Positions 14,798 to 22,596 of a DNA stretch of 24,445 nucleotides are shown piece by piece. This stretch comes from CAHJXF01 sp039936235 (GTDB taxonomy: Bacteria; Pseudomonadota; Gammaproteobacteria; Burkholderiales; Burkholderiaceae_D), in contig JBDTIS010000061.1 of the NCBI GenBank assembly GCA_039936235.1, positions 1-24,445 of the forward strand, given 5' to 3'. The translations under genes and the position numbers were made by a program. Position 1 is the first letter of the stretch. Each line of letters starts with the position of its first letter. The notes under the pieces are model-generated. The model was not told where the DNA came from. It saw only the letters and a list, made by a program, of their open reading frames with translations, and searched no databases.

Positions 14798-16510
14798 TCA
14801 CATCTTCTGGGGTGAAGAGACACCGATCAGCGCGAGGCCGTTGGCGATGACCTGCCGGGTGGCCAGCAGCAACGCGGCGCGCGCGTTGCGCAGCGCGGCG
14901 TCGTCGACCAGGACGCGCTCGGCATTGTAATAGCTGTGCAGGTCGGCAGCGCAGTCCTTCAGATAGAACGCGAGCTGGTGCGGCGCCATCTCGTCGGCGG
15001 CCGTCGCGAGCACGTCGGGAAACTCCGCGAGCCGCTGCATCAGCGCGACCTCGCGCGGCGCGACCAGCGGCGACAGGTCCGTCGTCTCGAGCGAAGCGGT
15101 CTTCGTCGCCCAGTCGGCTCCGCCCCATTGCGCGAGCACCGAGCAGATCCGCGCGTGCGCGTACTGGACGTAGTAGACCGGGTTCTCGTCGGACTGCGCC
15201 AGCGCGAGATCGATGTCGAACGTGAACTCGGTGTCGGCCTTGCGCGTGATGAAGAAGAAGCGCACGGCGTCTCGACCGCGGACGTTCGGCACGTCTTCCC
15301 CGCCGCTCATCTGGATCAGGTCGCGCAGCGTGACGTAGCTGCCGGCTCGCTTGCTGATCTTGACCTCCTCGCCGCCGCGCATCACGCGGACCATCTTGTG
15401 CAGCACATAGTCGGGGAAGATCGCTGGCAGCCCGAGATGCTCGCGATCCGAAATCGCACGCAGGCCGGCGCGCACTCGCGCCACGGTGCCGTGATGATCG
15501 CTGCCCATCACGTTGATGACCTTGTGGAAGCCGCGCTCCCACTTCGCGAGGTGGTAAGCGATGTCGGGGACGAAGTAGGTATAGGTCCCGTCGGACTTGC
15601 GCATCACGCGATCCTTGTCGTCGCCGAGATCCGGATACGACGTCGTCGCGAGCCACAGCGCGCCTTCGCTCTCGTAGGTCTTGCCGGCCGCGATCAGTTC
15701 GTCGACCGTACGCGCCACGCGGCCGTCTGTGTACAGCGACGACTCGAGGTAGTAGCTGTCGAACGTGATGCCGAAGGCCTTCAGGTCGAGGTCCTGCTCG
15801 TCGCGCAGGGAGGCAACCGCGAAGCGCGCGATCGCGGCGAGGTCTTCGACGTCGCCCGACGCACCGACGAAGTCGGCCGCGATCTCCGCGATGTAGTCGC
15901 CGTTGTAGGCCGCGTCGGGCCAGCCTTCGTCGCCCGGCACGACGCCTCGCGCACGCGCCTGCACCGACAGCGCGAGCGTGGCGATCTGCACGCCGGCGTC
16001 GTTGTAGTAGTACTCGCGCGTCACGTCCCGGCCCTGCGTTTCGAGCAGCGCGGCCATCACGTCGCCGATCGCGCCGCCGCGCGCATGCCCGACATGCAAC
16101 GGTCCGGTCGGATTCGCCGAGACGAATTCCACCAGCACCTTCGCGCGTACGTCGTCGGTCGGTGACGCGTAACCGTATCGATCGCCATGCCCGAAGATCT
16201 CGCCGACGACGGCCTGGCGCGCCTTCATCGACAGAAACAGATTGATGAAGCCGGGGCCGGCGATCTCGGCACGTTCGACGAGGCCGTCCGCACCGGCCAG
16301 CAGAGCGTCCACGATGGCCTGCGCGACGACGCGCGGGTTCTGCCCGAGCCGCTTCGCGATCTGCATCGCGACGTTGCAGGCGATATCGCCGTGGGCCGCG
16401 ATCTTCGGGCGTTCGAGCGTCACGACCGGGACGATGTCGGTCCCGGCCACGAGAGGCGCCACCGCATCCGAGATGCGCTCGATGATCGCTTGCTTCTGGG
16501 CGAAGAGCAT
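14798..16510 (-). CDS. argS: Arginine--tRNA ligase
   Basis: Class I aminoacyl-tRNA synthetase that charges tRNA-Arg in the cytoplasm, 570 residues (E. coli 577). The N-terminal tRNA D-loop-binding domain (1-115) has LERPKIAAHGDIACNVAMQ and EIAGPGFINLFLS. The catalytic domain has FVSANPTGPLHVGH with HIGH variant HVGH (139-142), YYYNDAGVQIATLA, VINVMGSDHHG and a KMSKS variant KISKR (384-388) in EEVKISKRAGSYV. The C-terminal helical anticodon domain contains YVQYAHARICSVL. No Shine-Dalgarno precedes ATG at 16510; the start rests on family alignment. A perfect -10 box lies in the gap after xerC, so argS may have its own promoter inside the long gene run. Confidence 0.97.
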   Translation of the reverse strand: MLFAQKQAIIERISDAVAPLVAGTDIVPVVTLERPKIAAHGDIACNVAMQIAKRLGQNPRVVAQAIVDALLAGADGLVERAEIAGPGFINLFLSMKARQAVVGEIFGHGDRYGYASPTDDVRAKVLVEFVSANPTGPLHVGHARGGAIGDVMAALLETQGRDVTREYYYNDAGVQIATLALSVQARARGVVPGDEGWPDAAYNGDYIAEIAADFVGASGDVEDLAAIARFAVASLRDEQDLDLKAFGITFDSYYLESSLYTDGRVARTVDELIAAGKTYESEGALWLATTSYPDLGDDKDRVMRKSDGTYTYFVPDIAYHLAKWERGFHKVINVMGSDHHGTVARVRAGLRAISDREHLGLPAIFPDYVLHKMVRVMRGGEEVKISKRAGSYVTLRDLIQMSGGEDVPNVRGRDAVRFFFITRKADTEFTFDIDLALAQSDENPVYYVQYAHARICSVLAQWGGADWATKTASLETTDLSPLVAPREVALMQRLAEFPDVLATAADEMAPHQLAFYLKDCAADLHSYYNAERVLVDDAALRNARAALLLATRQVIANGLALIGVSSPQKM

Positions 16511-16563
16511 GGAGGTGTTGTGAACTGATGGACCTGACAGGGCCGGCCGCGAAGAGGGACCGG

Positions 16564-16569
16564 ATTATA
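16564..16569 (-). promoter_or_regulatory. -10 box of a likely argS promoter
   Basis: A perfect TATAAT on the minus strand, 7 nt after the xerC stop and 53 nt before the argS ATG. The sequence 17 nt upstream is not a good -35 (GGCGCG). Such an A/T-rich hexamer is rare by chance in this DNA. Confidence 0.4.
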
Positions 16570-16576
16570 AGGGCGA

Positions 16577-17521
16577 CTACTTGCGTCGCGCCCTCGGATG
16601 CGCCGCGTCGTAGACCTCGGCCAGCCGCTTGAAGTCGAGGCTCGTGTAGACCTGCGTCGCCGCGATGCTGGCGTGACCGAGCAGTTCCTGGACCGCTCGC
16701 AGATCGCCGCTCGCCTGCAGCAGATGCGAAGCGAACGAGTGCCGCAGGACGTGCGGATGCACGTTGGCAGGGACGCCGGCACGCTGGGCGTGCGCCTTCA
16801 GCCGGTCCTGGATCGTGCGACCCGACAGCCGCTCGCCGCGCGTCGACAGGAACAGCGGATGCGGATCGGTCTTGACCCAGCCCCCGCGCACCGCGATCCA
16901 TGTCCGCAACGCCGTTGCCGCGACGGCGCCGACCGGCACCGTGCGGCGCTTGTTGCCCTTGCCGGTGACGGTGACCTCGCCGCTCGACAGGTCGAGCCAG
17001 CCGATCGAGCCATGCGGCGCGTACGCGATGTCGAGCGCGACCAGTTCGGCGAGCCGCAGCCCGGACGAATAGAACAGCTCGTAGATGGCAGCGTCGCGCA
17101 GGTCGATCGCGACGGCGTCATCGGTCTTGTTGCCGTCGAGCAACTGCATCGTCTGCGTCTCGGACAAGGCCTTCGGCAGACGCTTGCCGGCCTTCGGCGG
17201 CCGCACGTCGGCGACCGGATTGCCGGCGCCATCCTCGTACAGCGCGAGCCACGTGAAATAACCGCGCCATGCCGACAGCGCGCGCGCGATCGAACGCGGG
17301 CCGAGGCCGCGCGCATGGAGGCGCGCCGCATAGCGACGGATCTGTGCATCGCGCAAGGCCTCGATCGCGACGGCCGGCACATCGGCCGCCGAGAGCTGCT
17401 GCAGAACGGTCAGTTCGTGCCGGTACGACGACAAGGTATGGACCGACAGCCTGCGCTGCGTCTCGAGGTTCGCGAGATAGCGCTCGGCCGAAGCCGGCAG
17501 GGCTCGCGTCGCGGCCGGCAT
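16577..17521 (-). CDS. xerC: Tyrosine recombinase XerC
   Basis: Site-specific recombinase that, with XerD, resolves chromosome dimers at dif during division. It has 314 residues with an N-terminal SAM-like core-binding domain (about 8-95) and a C-terminal catalytic domain. All six catalytic residues are visible: Arg155 (SSGLRLAEL), Lys188 (TGKGNKRR), His257 and Arg260 (HPHVLRHSFASHLL), His283 (LLGHASIAAT) and the nucleophile Tyr292 (VYTSLDF). XerC rather than XerD or a phage integrase is supported by position after dapF and the DUF484 gene, the classic dapF-DUF484-xerC order. It starts 6 nt after the DUF484 stop. I saw no dif site or mobile-element borders next to it. Confidence 0.95.
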   Translation of the reverse strand: MPAATRALPASAERYLANLETQRRLSVHTLSSYRHELTVLQQLSAADVPAVAIEALRDAQIRRYAARLHARGLGPRSIARALSAWRGYFTWLALYEDGAGNPVADVRPPKAGKRLPKALSETQTMQLLDGNKTDDAVAIDLRDAAIYELFYSSGLRLAELVALDIAYAPHGSIGWLDLSSGEVTVTGKGNKRRTVPVGAVAATALRTWIAVRGGWVKTDPHPLFLSTRGERLSGRTIQDRLKAHAQRAGVPANVHPHVLRHSFASHLLQASGDLRAVQELLGHASIAATQVYTSLDFKRLAEVYDAAHPRARRK

Positions 17522-17527
17522 CGATCT

Positions 17528-18265
17528 CTAGCGCAGCAGCCGCGTCAGCGCGGCGCTCGCGTTCTCGCCGATCCGCGCGAGGAAGTCGGTGCCCATCCCG
17601 TCGTGGAAGCGACGTGCATCGGCCGAGCCGAGTGCGAGCACTCCGAACGGATCGGCCGCGGCGCCGCGGTGCAGAGGAATCAGCGCGACCGATCGCACGT
17701 CCGACGCGATCGGCTCCGTCTCTCCGTCGGCGGCAGTGCCGTCGGTGGTCGTGCGTTCGAGCGTGTCCTGCGTCGTGCTCGGCCGATGGAACAGCGCGAC
17801 CGAACGGATCGCCTCGCCGACCGGCGTGCCGCAGTACGGCCCGTGCAGCGTGCCGACGAACGCGATCAGCGACGGCGACGCGTCGGCCGCGCGCGCCACA
17901 TCCGCGTATTCGTCGGCCGCATCCCACAGGGCCAGCGCGACGTGCGGCACCGAGAAGATCTCTTCGAGCGAGCCGGTCAGCGTCTCGGGCAGCAGCCGCG
18001 GCGACCGCTGCAGCAGCAGCATCCGCGTCCAGCGGGCGAGGCGCTCGGCGATCGCGTCGTTTTCCTGACCGTAGCGCATCAGCTCGGCGACCTTCAGTTC
18101 TAGCCCGCGATTCTTCTCGCGCAGCGTGATCATCTGGCGCTCGGCGAGCGGGATCGCGCGGCCGCCGTGCGGATGCGGCACCGTCAGCGTCGCGAACAGC
18201 GTGGCGTGCTCGTCGAAGAATTCGGAATGCTGCTGGAGGTAGTCGGCAACGTCCTGTGCGTTCAT
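17528..18265 (-). CDS. DUF484 family protein
   Basis: A 245-residue protein of the DUF484 family, whose function is not established. It begins MNAQDVADYLQQHSEFFDEH, the family hallmark, then TLTVPHPHGGRAIPLAERQM, a coiled-coil segment (about 40-85), and a GAF-like C-terminal domain (about 92-240) with LALWDAADEYADV, YCGTPVGEAIRSVALF and VRSVALIPLHRG. The frame is open upstream through dapF, but Met at 18265 gives the family start. Its invariable place between dapF and xerC in many proteobacteria, seen here with gaps of 32 and 6 nt, suggests a link to cell-wall growth or chromosome segregation; that is inference. Confidence 0.93.
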   Translation of the reverse strand: MNAQDVADYLQQHSEFFDEHATLFATLTVPHPHGGRAIPLAERQMITLREKNRGLELKVAELMRYGQENDAIAERLARWTRMLLLQRSPRLLPETLTGSLEEIFSVPHVALALWDAADEYADVARAADASPSLIAFVGTLHGPYCGTPVGEAIRSVALFHRPSTTQDTLERTTTDGTAADGETEPIASDVRSVALIPLHRGAAADPFGVLALGSADARRFHDGMGTDFLARIGENASAALTRLLR

Positions 18266-18297
18266 CTGGATATTTTCTTGTGGGGTGGATGCGCAGG

Positions 18298-19185
18298 TCA
18301 CGTGATGGGGGGCTTGAGCTGGCCGGACTCGGGTACCGACACCTCGCCGTCGAAGACCGTCACCGCGGGGCCGCGCATCGTGACCGGGGCGCCCGGGCCG
18401 CTCCAGCCGATCACCAGCGTACCGCCGCGCGCGTGGACGGTGACCGGCGAGTCCAGCAGCCCGCGCAGGATGCCGGACACGACCGCGGCACAGGCGCCGG
18501 TCCCGCAGGCGAGTGTTTCGCCGGTGCCGCGCTCGTAGACGCGCAGGCGGATCGTGCGCCGGTCGGTGATCTGCATGAAGCCGGCGTTGACGCGATCGGG
18601 AAAACGCGGATGGTGCTCGATCCGTGGCCCGAGCGTGTCGACCGGGGCGCGGTCGAGGTCGCGGACGATCGTGATCGCGTGCGGGTTGCCCATCGACACG
18701 ACGCCGATATCGATCACGAAGCGATCGATATCGAGCGGCCAGATCGACTCGGCGCCCTCGTGGCGCGGCACGAGTCCGGTCGTGTCGAACGGCAAGTCGG
18801 CTGGTTCGAGCCTCGGCGCACCCATGTCGACGGTGACCTCCCCGTTCGCTTCGATCCGTGGCGTGATCAGACCGCTGCGGGTCTCGACGCGGATCGAAGC
18901 GGCATCGCTCAGTCCCTTGTCGCGGACGAAGCGCGCGAAGGCGCGTGCGCCGTTGCCGCATTGCTCTACCTCGCCGCCGTCGGCGTTGTAGATCCGGTAC
19001 GAGAAGTCGGCGGTCGCGGTGTCGCGCGGCGGGCCGACGATCAGGATCTGATCGGCGCCGACGCCGAAGCGGCGGTCCGCGATCCAGCGCCACTGCGACG
19101 GCGCGAGCGCGATCGGTACGCGCGTCGCGTCGAGCACGACGAAGTCGTTGCCGGCGCCCTGCATCTTGGTGAATTTCAGAATCAT
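18298..19185 (-). CDS. dapF: Diaminopimelate epimerase
   Basis: Converts LL- to meso-diaminopimelate, the precursor of lysine and of the peptidoglycan cross-bridge, by a cofactor-free two-cysteine mechanism. It has 295 residues and begins MILKFTKMQGAGNDFVVLD. The two catalytic cysteines are Cys76 in EQCGNGARAFARF and Cys227 in TLACGTGACAAV. Other family segments are FGVGADQILIV, YRIYNADGGEVE, SMGNPHAI and YERGTGETLACG. The two half-domains of the epimerase fold are complete. It follows the second acyltransferase after 40 nt and precedes the DUF484 gene by 32 nt in the same direction. Confidence 0.98.
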   Translation of the reverse strand: MILKFTKMQGAGNDFVVLDATRVPIALAPSQWRWIADRRFGVGADQILIVGPPRDTATADFSYRIYNADGGEVEQCGNGARAFARFVRDKGLSDAASIRVETRSGLITPRIEANGEVTVDMGAPRLEPADLPFDTTGLVPRHEGAESIWPLDIDRFVIDIGVVSMGNPHAITIVRDLDRAPVDTLGPRIEHHPRFPDRVNAGFMQITDRRTIRLRVYERGTGETLACGTGACAAVVSGILRGLLDSPVTVHARGGTLVIGWSGPGAPVTMRGPAVTVFDGEVSVPESGQLKPPIT

Positions 19186-19225
19186 GCGGAATTATCGTCG
19201 ATGACCGGCCGCGGGCCTCACGCCG

Positions 19226-20110
19226 TCAGCCGTAGAAGCGTCGGTCGCCGTTCGGTCGCGTCTTGAAGCGCTTGTGCGTCCACAGGTATTGCGCCGGCAT
19301 CTCCAGCACGCGCTCCTCGATGAACGCGTTCATCCGGCGCGCGGCGCGGGCCAGCGTCGCGGAACTGTCGTCGTCGCGGTCCGGGAAGTGATCCCACGCC
19401 GGATAGAAGCGGACCTCGTAGCCGTCGGGCGTCATCCGCGTCACGCACGGAACGATCTTCGCATGCGTGATCCGCGCGAGCCGCGCGGGCGCCGTGATCG
19501 TCGCGGCGGTCACGCCGAAGAACGAGACGAACGCGGCGTCGCGCGCCCCGAAGTCCATGTCCGGGAGGTAATAGAACGACAGCCCGCGCCGCATCGCCCT
19601 GATCGCCGGCCGCATCCCGTCCTGCCGCGACAGCAGGATCGGCTTGTTGAAGCGGCTGCGCGCGGCGAGGATGGTCCTGTCGAGCACCTTGTTCTTCTGG
19701 TGCGAGTACATCGAGATCGCGTGCATCAGCATCGAGAAGCGGATGCCGCCGGCGTCGAGGCCGACGAAGTGCGGTGCCAGCACGATCACCGGGCCGGCCT
19801 TCGCGGCGTCCTCGAAGTAATGCAGGTCGACCCAGCGGATGTGCTGCTCGATCCGCGCGCGGCTGCCCCACCAGACCAGGCCGCGATCGAGCAGCGCCTG
19901 CGCGAAGGCGCGAAAGTGCGCGCGGGCGAGTTTGCGTCGTTCGCGCTCCGGCATCTGCGGGAAGCACGCGCGCAGGTTGATCCGGGCGACGCGGCGGCGT
20001 TGCGCGGCGACGCCGTACAGCAGCATCCCGAGCGCGGCGCCGAGCGCCCGCGTCACGCCGATCGGCAACACGCCGAAGCCGCGCAGGATCCGCAGCCAGA
20101 AGCGCGTCAT
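19226..20110 (-). CDS. Lipid A biosynthesis acyltransferase (LpxL/HtrB family), second copy
   Basis: Inner-membrane acyltransferase that adds a secondary acyl chain to the lipid A precursor. It has 294 residues. An N-terminal hydrophobic anchor (about 4-34) is followed by INLRACFPQMPERERRKLAR, the catalytic HX4D motif His114-Asp119 in LAPHFVGLDAG, SRFNKPILLSRQDGMRPAIR, and the end AQYLWTHKRFKTRP, all typical of LpxL. ATG at 20110 overlaps the stop of the first copy by 4 nt. The two copies clearly belong to one family but differ in sequence, so they may add different acyl chains or act at different positions. Which copy is the true LpxL cannot be told from sequence. Confidence 0.92.
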   Translation of the reverse strand: MTRFWLRILRGFGVLPIGVTRALGAALGMLLYGVAAQRRRVARINLRACFPQMPERERRKLARAHFRAFAQALLDRGLVWWGSRARIEQHIRWVDLHYFEDAAKAGPVIVLAPHFVGLDAGGIRFSMLMHAISMYSHQKNKVLDRTILAARSRFNKPILLSRQDGMRPAIRAMRRGLSFYYLPDMDFGARDAAFVSFFGVTAATITAPARLARITHAKIVPCVTRMTPDGYEVRFYPAWDHFPDRDDDSSATLARAARRMNAFIEERVLEMPAQYLWTHKRFKTRPNGDRRFYG

Positions 20111-20985
20111 GTGCGTCCCGCTTCCGGCGATGCAGGCGCCGAACGCGGCGTCTTGTAGCGGTTGTAGCCCCACAGGTATTGCTCGGGATTCGCGCGGATC
20201 AGGTCTTCGAGCGCGGCGTTGATACGCGTCGCGGCCGCCACAGGATCGTCCGGCATGGTTTCCCCGACGACCGAGAAATGGACGATCCAGCCCGCGCCGT
20301 CCGCGAGCCGTTCGCCGCGCGCGAGCAGCAGCGCCGCGCCCGTCTGCCGCTGTAGACGCGCCGGCAAGACCATCGTATAAGCTGGCTTTCCAAAGAAGCG
20401 AGCCCACACTCCCTCGCCGGTGCTGGGCACCTGGTCTGGCAGCATGCCGATCGCTTCGCCACGTTTCAATGCCCGCACCAGCCGTCGCACGCCGGACAGG
20501 TCGGCAGGCGCCAGCATCAGATTCTCGCGCGCGCGGCGGCCCTCGATCAGCGGCGCGAGCCACGCCTTGCGCGGCCGGCGATAGAGCACCGTCAGCGGCG
20601 CACCGGCAGCGCGGTTGTTCGCATAGAACTGCGCGGTGACCTCGAAACATCCGAGGTGCGGCGTCAGGAACACGATCCCGTTGCCCGCCGCACGCGCCGC
20701 CTCGACGTGTTCCCAGCCCGTCGCGCGGACCCGCTCGAGGACTTCGGCCTGCGGCCGCATCCAGACGTGTGCGAGTTCGAGAACGCCGCGGCCAGCCTGG
20801 GCCGCCGCGCGGCCGACCAGCGCCGCGTCGGCCGCCGCGGGATAGCCGGCCTGTGCGAGATTCTCGATCAGATGTCGTCGATACACCGGCGACAGACGCG
20901 CGACCAGACGCCCGAGCACGCTGCCGATCCGCTGCAGCAGGCCGAGGGGGATATAGGAGAGGACACGGATGAAAGTGATCAGCAA
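20107..20985 (-). CDS. Lipid A biosynthesis acyltransferase (LpxL/HtrB family), first copy
   Basis: First of the tandem acyltransferases, about 292 residues from a TTG start at 20985. It has a hydrophobic N-terminal anchor, SPVYRRHLIENLAQAGY, the catalytic HX4E motif His110-Glu115 in FLTPHLGCFEVTAQF, a region with YRRPRKAWLAPLIEGRR, a substrate segment with GMLPDQVPSTGEGVWARFFG and the C-terminal signature NPEQYLWGYNRYKTP. The frame is open up to a GTG at 21090, with another GTG at 21021, but the first 35 residues are basic and unlike the family, and the TTG start gives MLITFIRVLSYIPLGLL, the expected anchor. A weak AAGAG lies 8 nt before it. The gene diverges from metK. Confidence 0.9.
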   Translation of the reverse strand: MLITFIRVLSYIPLGLLQRIGSVLGRLVARLSPVYRRHLIENLAQAGYPAAADAALVGRAAAQAGRGVLELAHVWMRPQAEVLERVRATGWEHVEAARAAGNGIVFLTPHLGCFEVTAQFYANNRAAGAPLTVLYRRPRKAWLAPLIEGRRARENLMLAPADLSGVRRLVRALKRGEAIGMLPDQVPSTGEGVWARFFGKPAYTMVLPARLQRQTGAALLLARGERLADGAGWIVHFSVVGETMPDDPVAAATRINAALEDLIRANPEQYLWGYNRYKTPRSAPASPEAGRT

Positions 20986-21297
20986 GGGCAGGCTCTTCAG
21001 CGCCCTCCGGCGGCGGGTCACCGCAGTCGTCGAACGGATCGTAAAGGGCCGCGGAAGGTGAGTCGCGAAGGCGCGGTATGATACGGCCACTCGAGCGCGT
21101 CAACACGGCAGGTCACCGCCGTCGTTGTTGCGCGGATTCACCCTCTTAATGACAACTTGCGGGGTGGTCCGGTTCGAAGCGCCAGGTCTCAGGACTTCGC
21201 TTCCAGCCACGCAGTTCCGCTAAAGCGTCGTCGCTCACCCTGCAATCCTGTGACCGGCCGCGCAATGCGTCCCTTATGTTCTGTCCAGGAGAAATGC
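20986..21297. other. Divergent intergenic region and metK leader
   Basis: Holds no gene I can support. On the minus strand TTGACG (21103-21098) is a good -35 but the matching -10 (CATACC) is poor; it would fit an acyltransferase transcript starting near 21068, which favours the TTG start. On the plus strand I see no convincing metK promoter. GAAGCG (21176-21181) can pair with CGCTTC in the next 25 nt, so the leader may fold. It does not match SAM-II or SAH riboswitch patterns that I can recall. Confidence 0.5.
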
Positions 21298-22491
21298 ATG
21301 AGTTCCGATTTCCTCTTCACCTCCGAGTCCGTTTCGGAAGGCCATCCCGACAAGGTCGCAGACCAGATCTCGGACGCCATCCTCGACGCCATCTTCGAGC
21401 AGGACCCGCGCTCGCGCGTCGCCGCCGAAACGCTGTGCAACACCGGCCTGGTCGTCCTCGCCGGCGAGATCACGACCAACGCGCACGTCGACTACATCCA
21501 GGTCGCACGCGACACGATCAAGCGGATCGGCTACGACAATACCGACTACGGCATCGACTACAAGGGTTGTGCGGTCATGGTCTGCTACGACAAGCAGAGC
21601 AACGACATCGCGCAGGGCGTCGATCACGCCAGCGACGACCACCTGAACACCGGCGCCGGCGACCAGGGCCTGATGTTCGGCTACGCCTGCGACGAGACGC
21701 CCGAGCTGATGCCGGCGCCGATCTACTACGCGCACCGTCTGGTCGAGCGCCAGGCGATGCTGCGCAAGGACGGCCGCCTGCCGTTCCTGCGACCGGACGC
21801 GAAGAGCCAGGTCACGATGCGTTACGTCGGCGGCAAGCCGCACAGTATCGACACGGTCGTGCTGTCGACCCAGCACGACCCGGACCAGAGCGAAAGCCAG
21901 ACCAGCATGAAGGCTTCGTTCACCGAAGCCATCATCGAAGAGATCATCAAGCCGGTCCTGCCGAAGGAATGGTTGCTCGACACGAAGTTCCTGATCAACC
22001 CGACCGGCCGCTTCGTCATCGGCGGCCCGCAAGGTGATTGCGGCCTGACCGGCCGCAAGATCATCGTCGACACCTACGGCGGCGCATGTCCGCACGGCGG
22101 CGGCGCGTTCTCCGGCAAGGATCCGTCGAAGGTCGACCGCTCGGCCGCCTACGCCGCGCGCTACGTCGCGAAGAACGTCGTCGCGGCCGGTCTCGCGCGC
22201 AAGTGCCAGATCCAGGTTGCCTACGCGATCGGCGTGGCGAAGCCGATGAACATCACGGTCTACACCGAAGGCACCGGCGTGATGGCCGACGAGGATCTCG
22301 CGAAGCTGATCGGCGAGATGTTCGACCTCCGTCCGAAGGGCATCATCCAGATGCTCGACCTGCTGCGTCCGATCTACCAGAAGACCGCGGCCTACGGCCA
22401 CTTCGGTCGCGAAGAGCCGGAGTTCGCCTGGGAAGCGACCGACAAGGCGGCCGCGCTGCGCGACGCGGCCGGACTGCGCGCCAAGGGCTGA
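21298..22491 (+). CDS. metK: S-adenosylmethionine synthetase
   Basis: Makes S-adenosylmethionine from methionine and ATP in the cytoplasm. It has 397 residues (E. coli 384). It begins MSSDFLFTSESVSEGHPDKV with the ATP-binding His16 region and shows the substrate motif GAGDQG (119-124) in LNTGAGDQGLMFGYA and the phosphate-binding GGGAFSGKD (267-275). FLINPTGRFVIGGPQGD and DRSAAYAARY are also typical. AGGAGA lies just before ATG at 21298, which fixes the start, although the frame is open back to 21157. It is transcribed away from the acyltransferase-dapF-xerC run, an arrangement common in Burkholderiales. Confidence 0.99.
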   Translation: MSSDFLFTSESVSEGHPDKVADQISDAILDAIFEQDPRSRVAAETLCNTGLVVLAGEITTNAHVDYIQVARDTIKRIGYDNTDYGIDYKGCAVMVCYDKQSNDIAQGVDHASDDHLNTGAGDQGLMFGYACDETPELMPAPIYYAHRLVERQAMLRKDGRLPFLRPDAKSQVTMRYVGGKPHSIDTVVLSTQHDPDQSESQTSMKASFTEAIIEEIIKPVLPKEWLLDTKFLINPTGRFVIGGPQGDCGLTGRKIIVDTYGGACPHGGGAFSGKDPSKVDRSAAYAARYVAKNVVAAGLARKCQIQVAYAIGVAKPMNITVYTEGTGVMADEDLAKLIGEMFDLRPKGIIQMLDLLRPIYQKTAAYGHFGREEPEFAWEATDKAAALRDAAGLRAKG

Positions 22492-22493
22492 CA

Positions 22494-22513
22494 GGCGTCG
22501 GCCACCCGTCGCC
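22494..22513 (+). other. Hairpin directly after metK
   Basis: GGCG-T-CGG (22494-22501) pairs with CCG-T-CGCC (22506-22513) with one T-T mismatch and a CCAC loop, starting 2 nt after the stop codon. There is no T run, so it is at best a weak terminator or an mRNA end stabiliser. Confidence 0.3.
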
Positions 22514-22596
22514 GAAGCTTGCGCGCAGGCGCACACGAACGGCGCGCGTGAGAAAATACGCCGTGCGATCGGTTACCTTCCGCTCATCATCCCCGC

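Noticed and set aside
14733..16901. Continuous open frame joining the SPOR protein to a long upstream region
   Set aside because: The upstream part runs through argS in another frame and is Arg-rich nonsense; a strong Shine-Dalgarno and a transmembrane start support ATG at 14732.
16577..17521. Tyrosine recombinase as a sign of an integrated element
   Set aside because: Sequence and the dapF-DUF484-xerC order identify it as the housekeeping XerC, and no attachment-site repeats or phage genes are near.
21165..21190. T-arm-like GGTTCGAAGC in the metK leader, suggesting a tRNA
   Set aside because: No acceptor stem, anticodon arm or CCA-side pairing could be found around it.
21157..21297. Longer metK start adding 47 residues
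   Set aside because: The extension has no counterpart in MetK proteins, and AGGAGA directly precedes the ATG at 21298.
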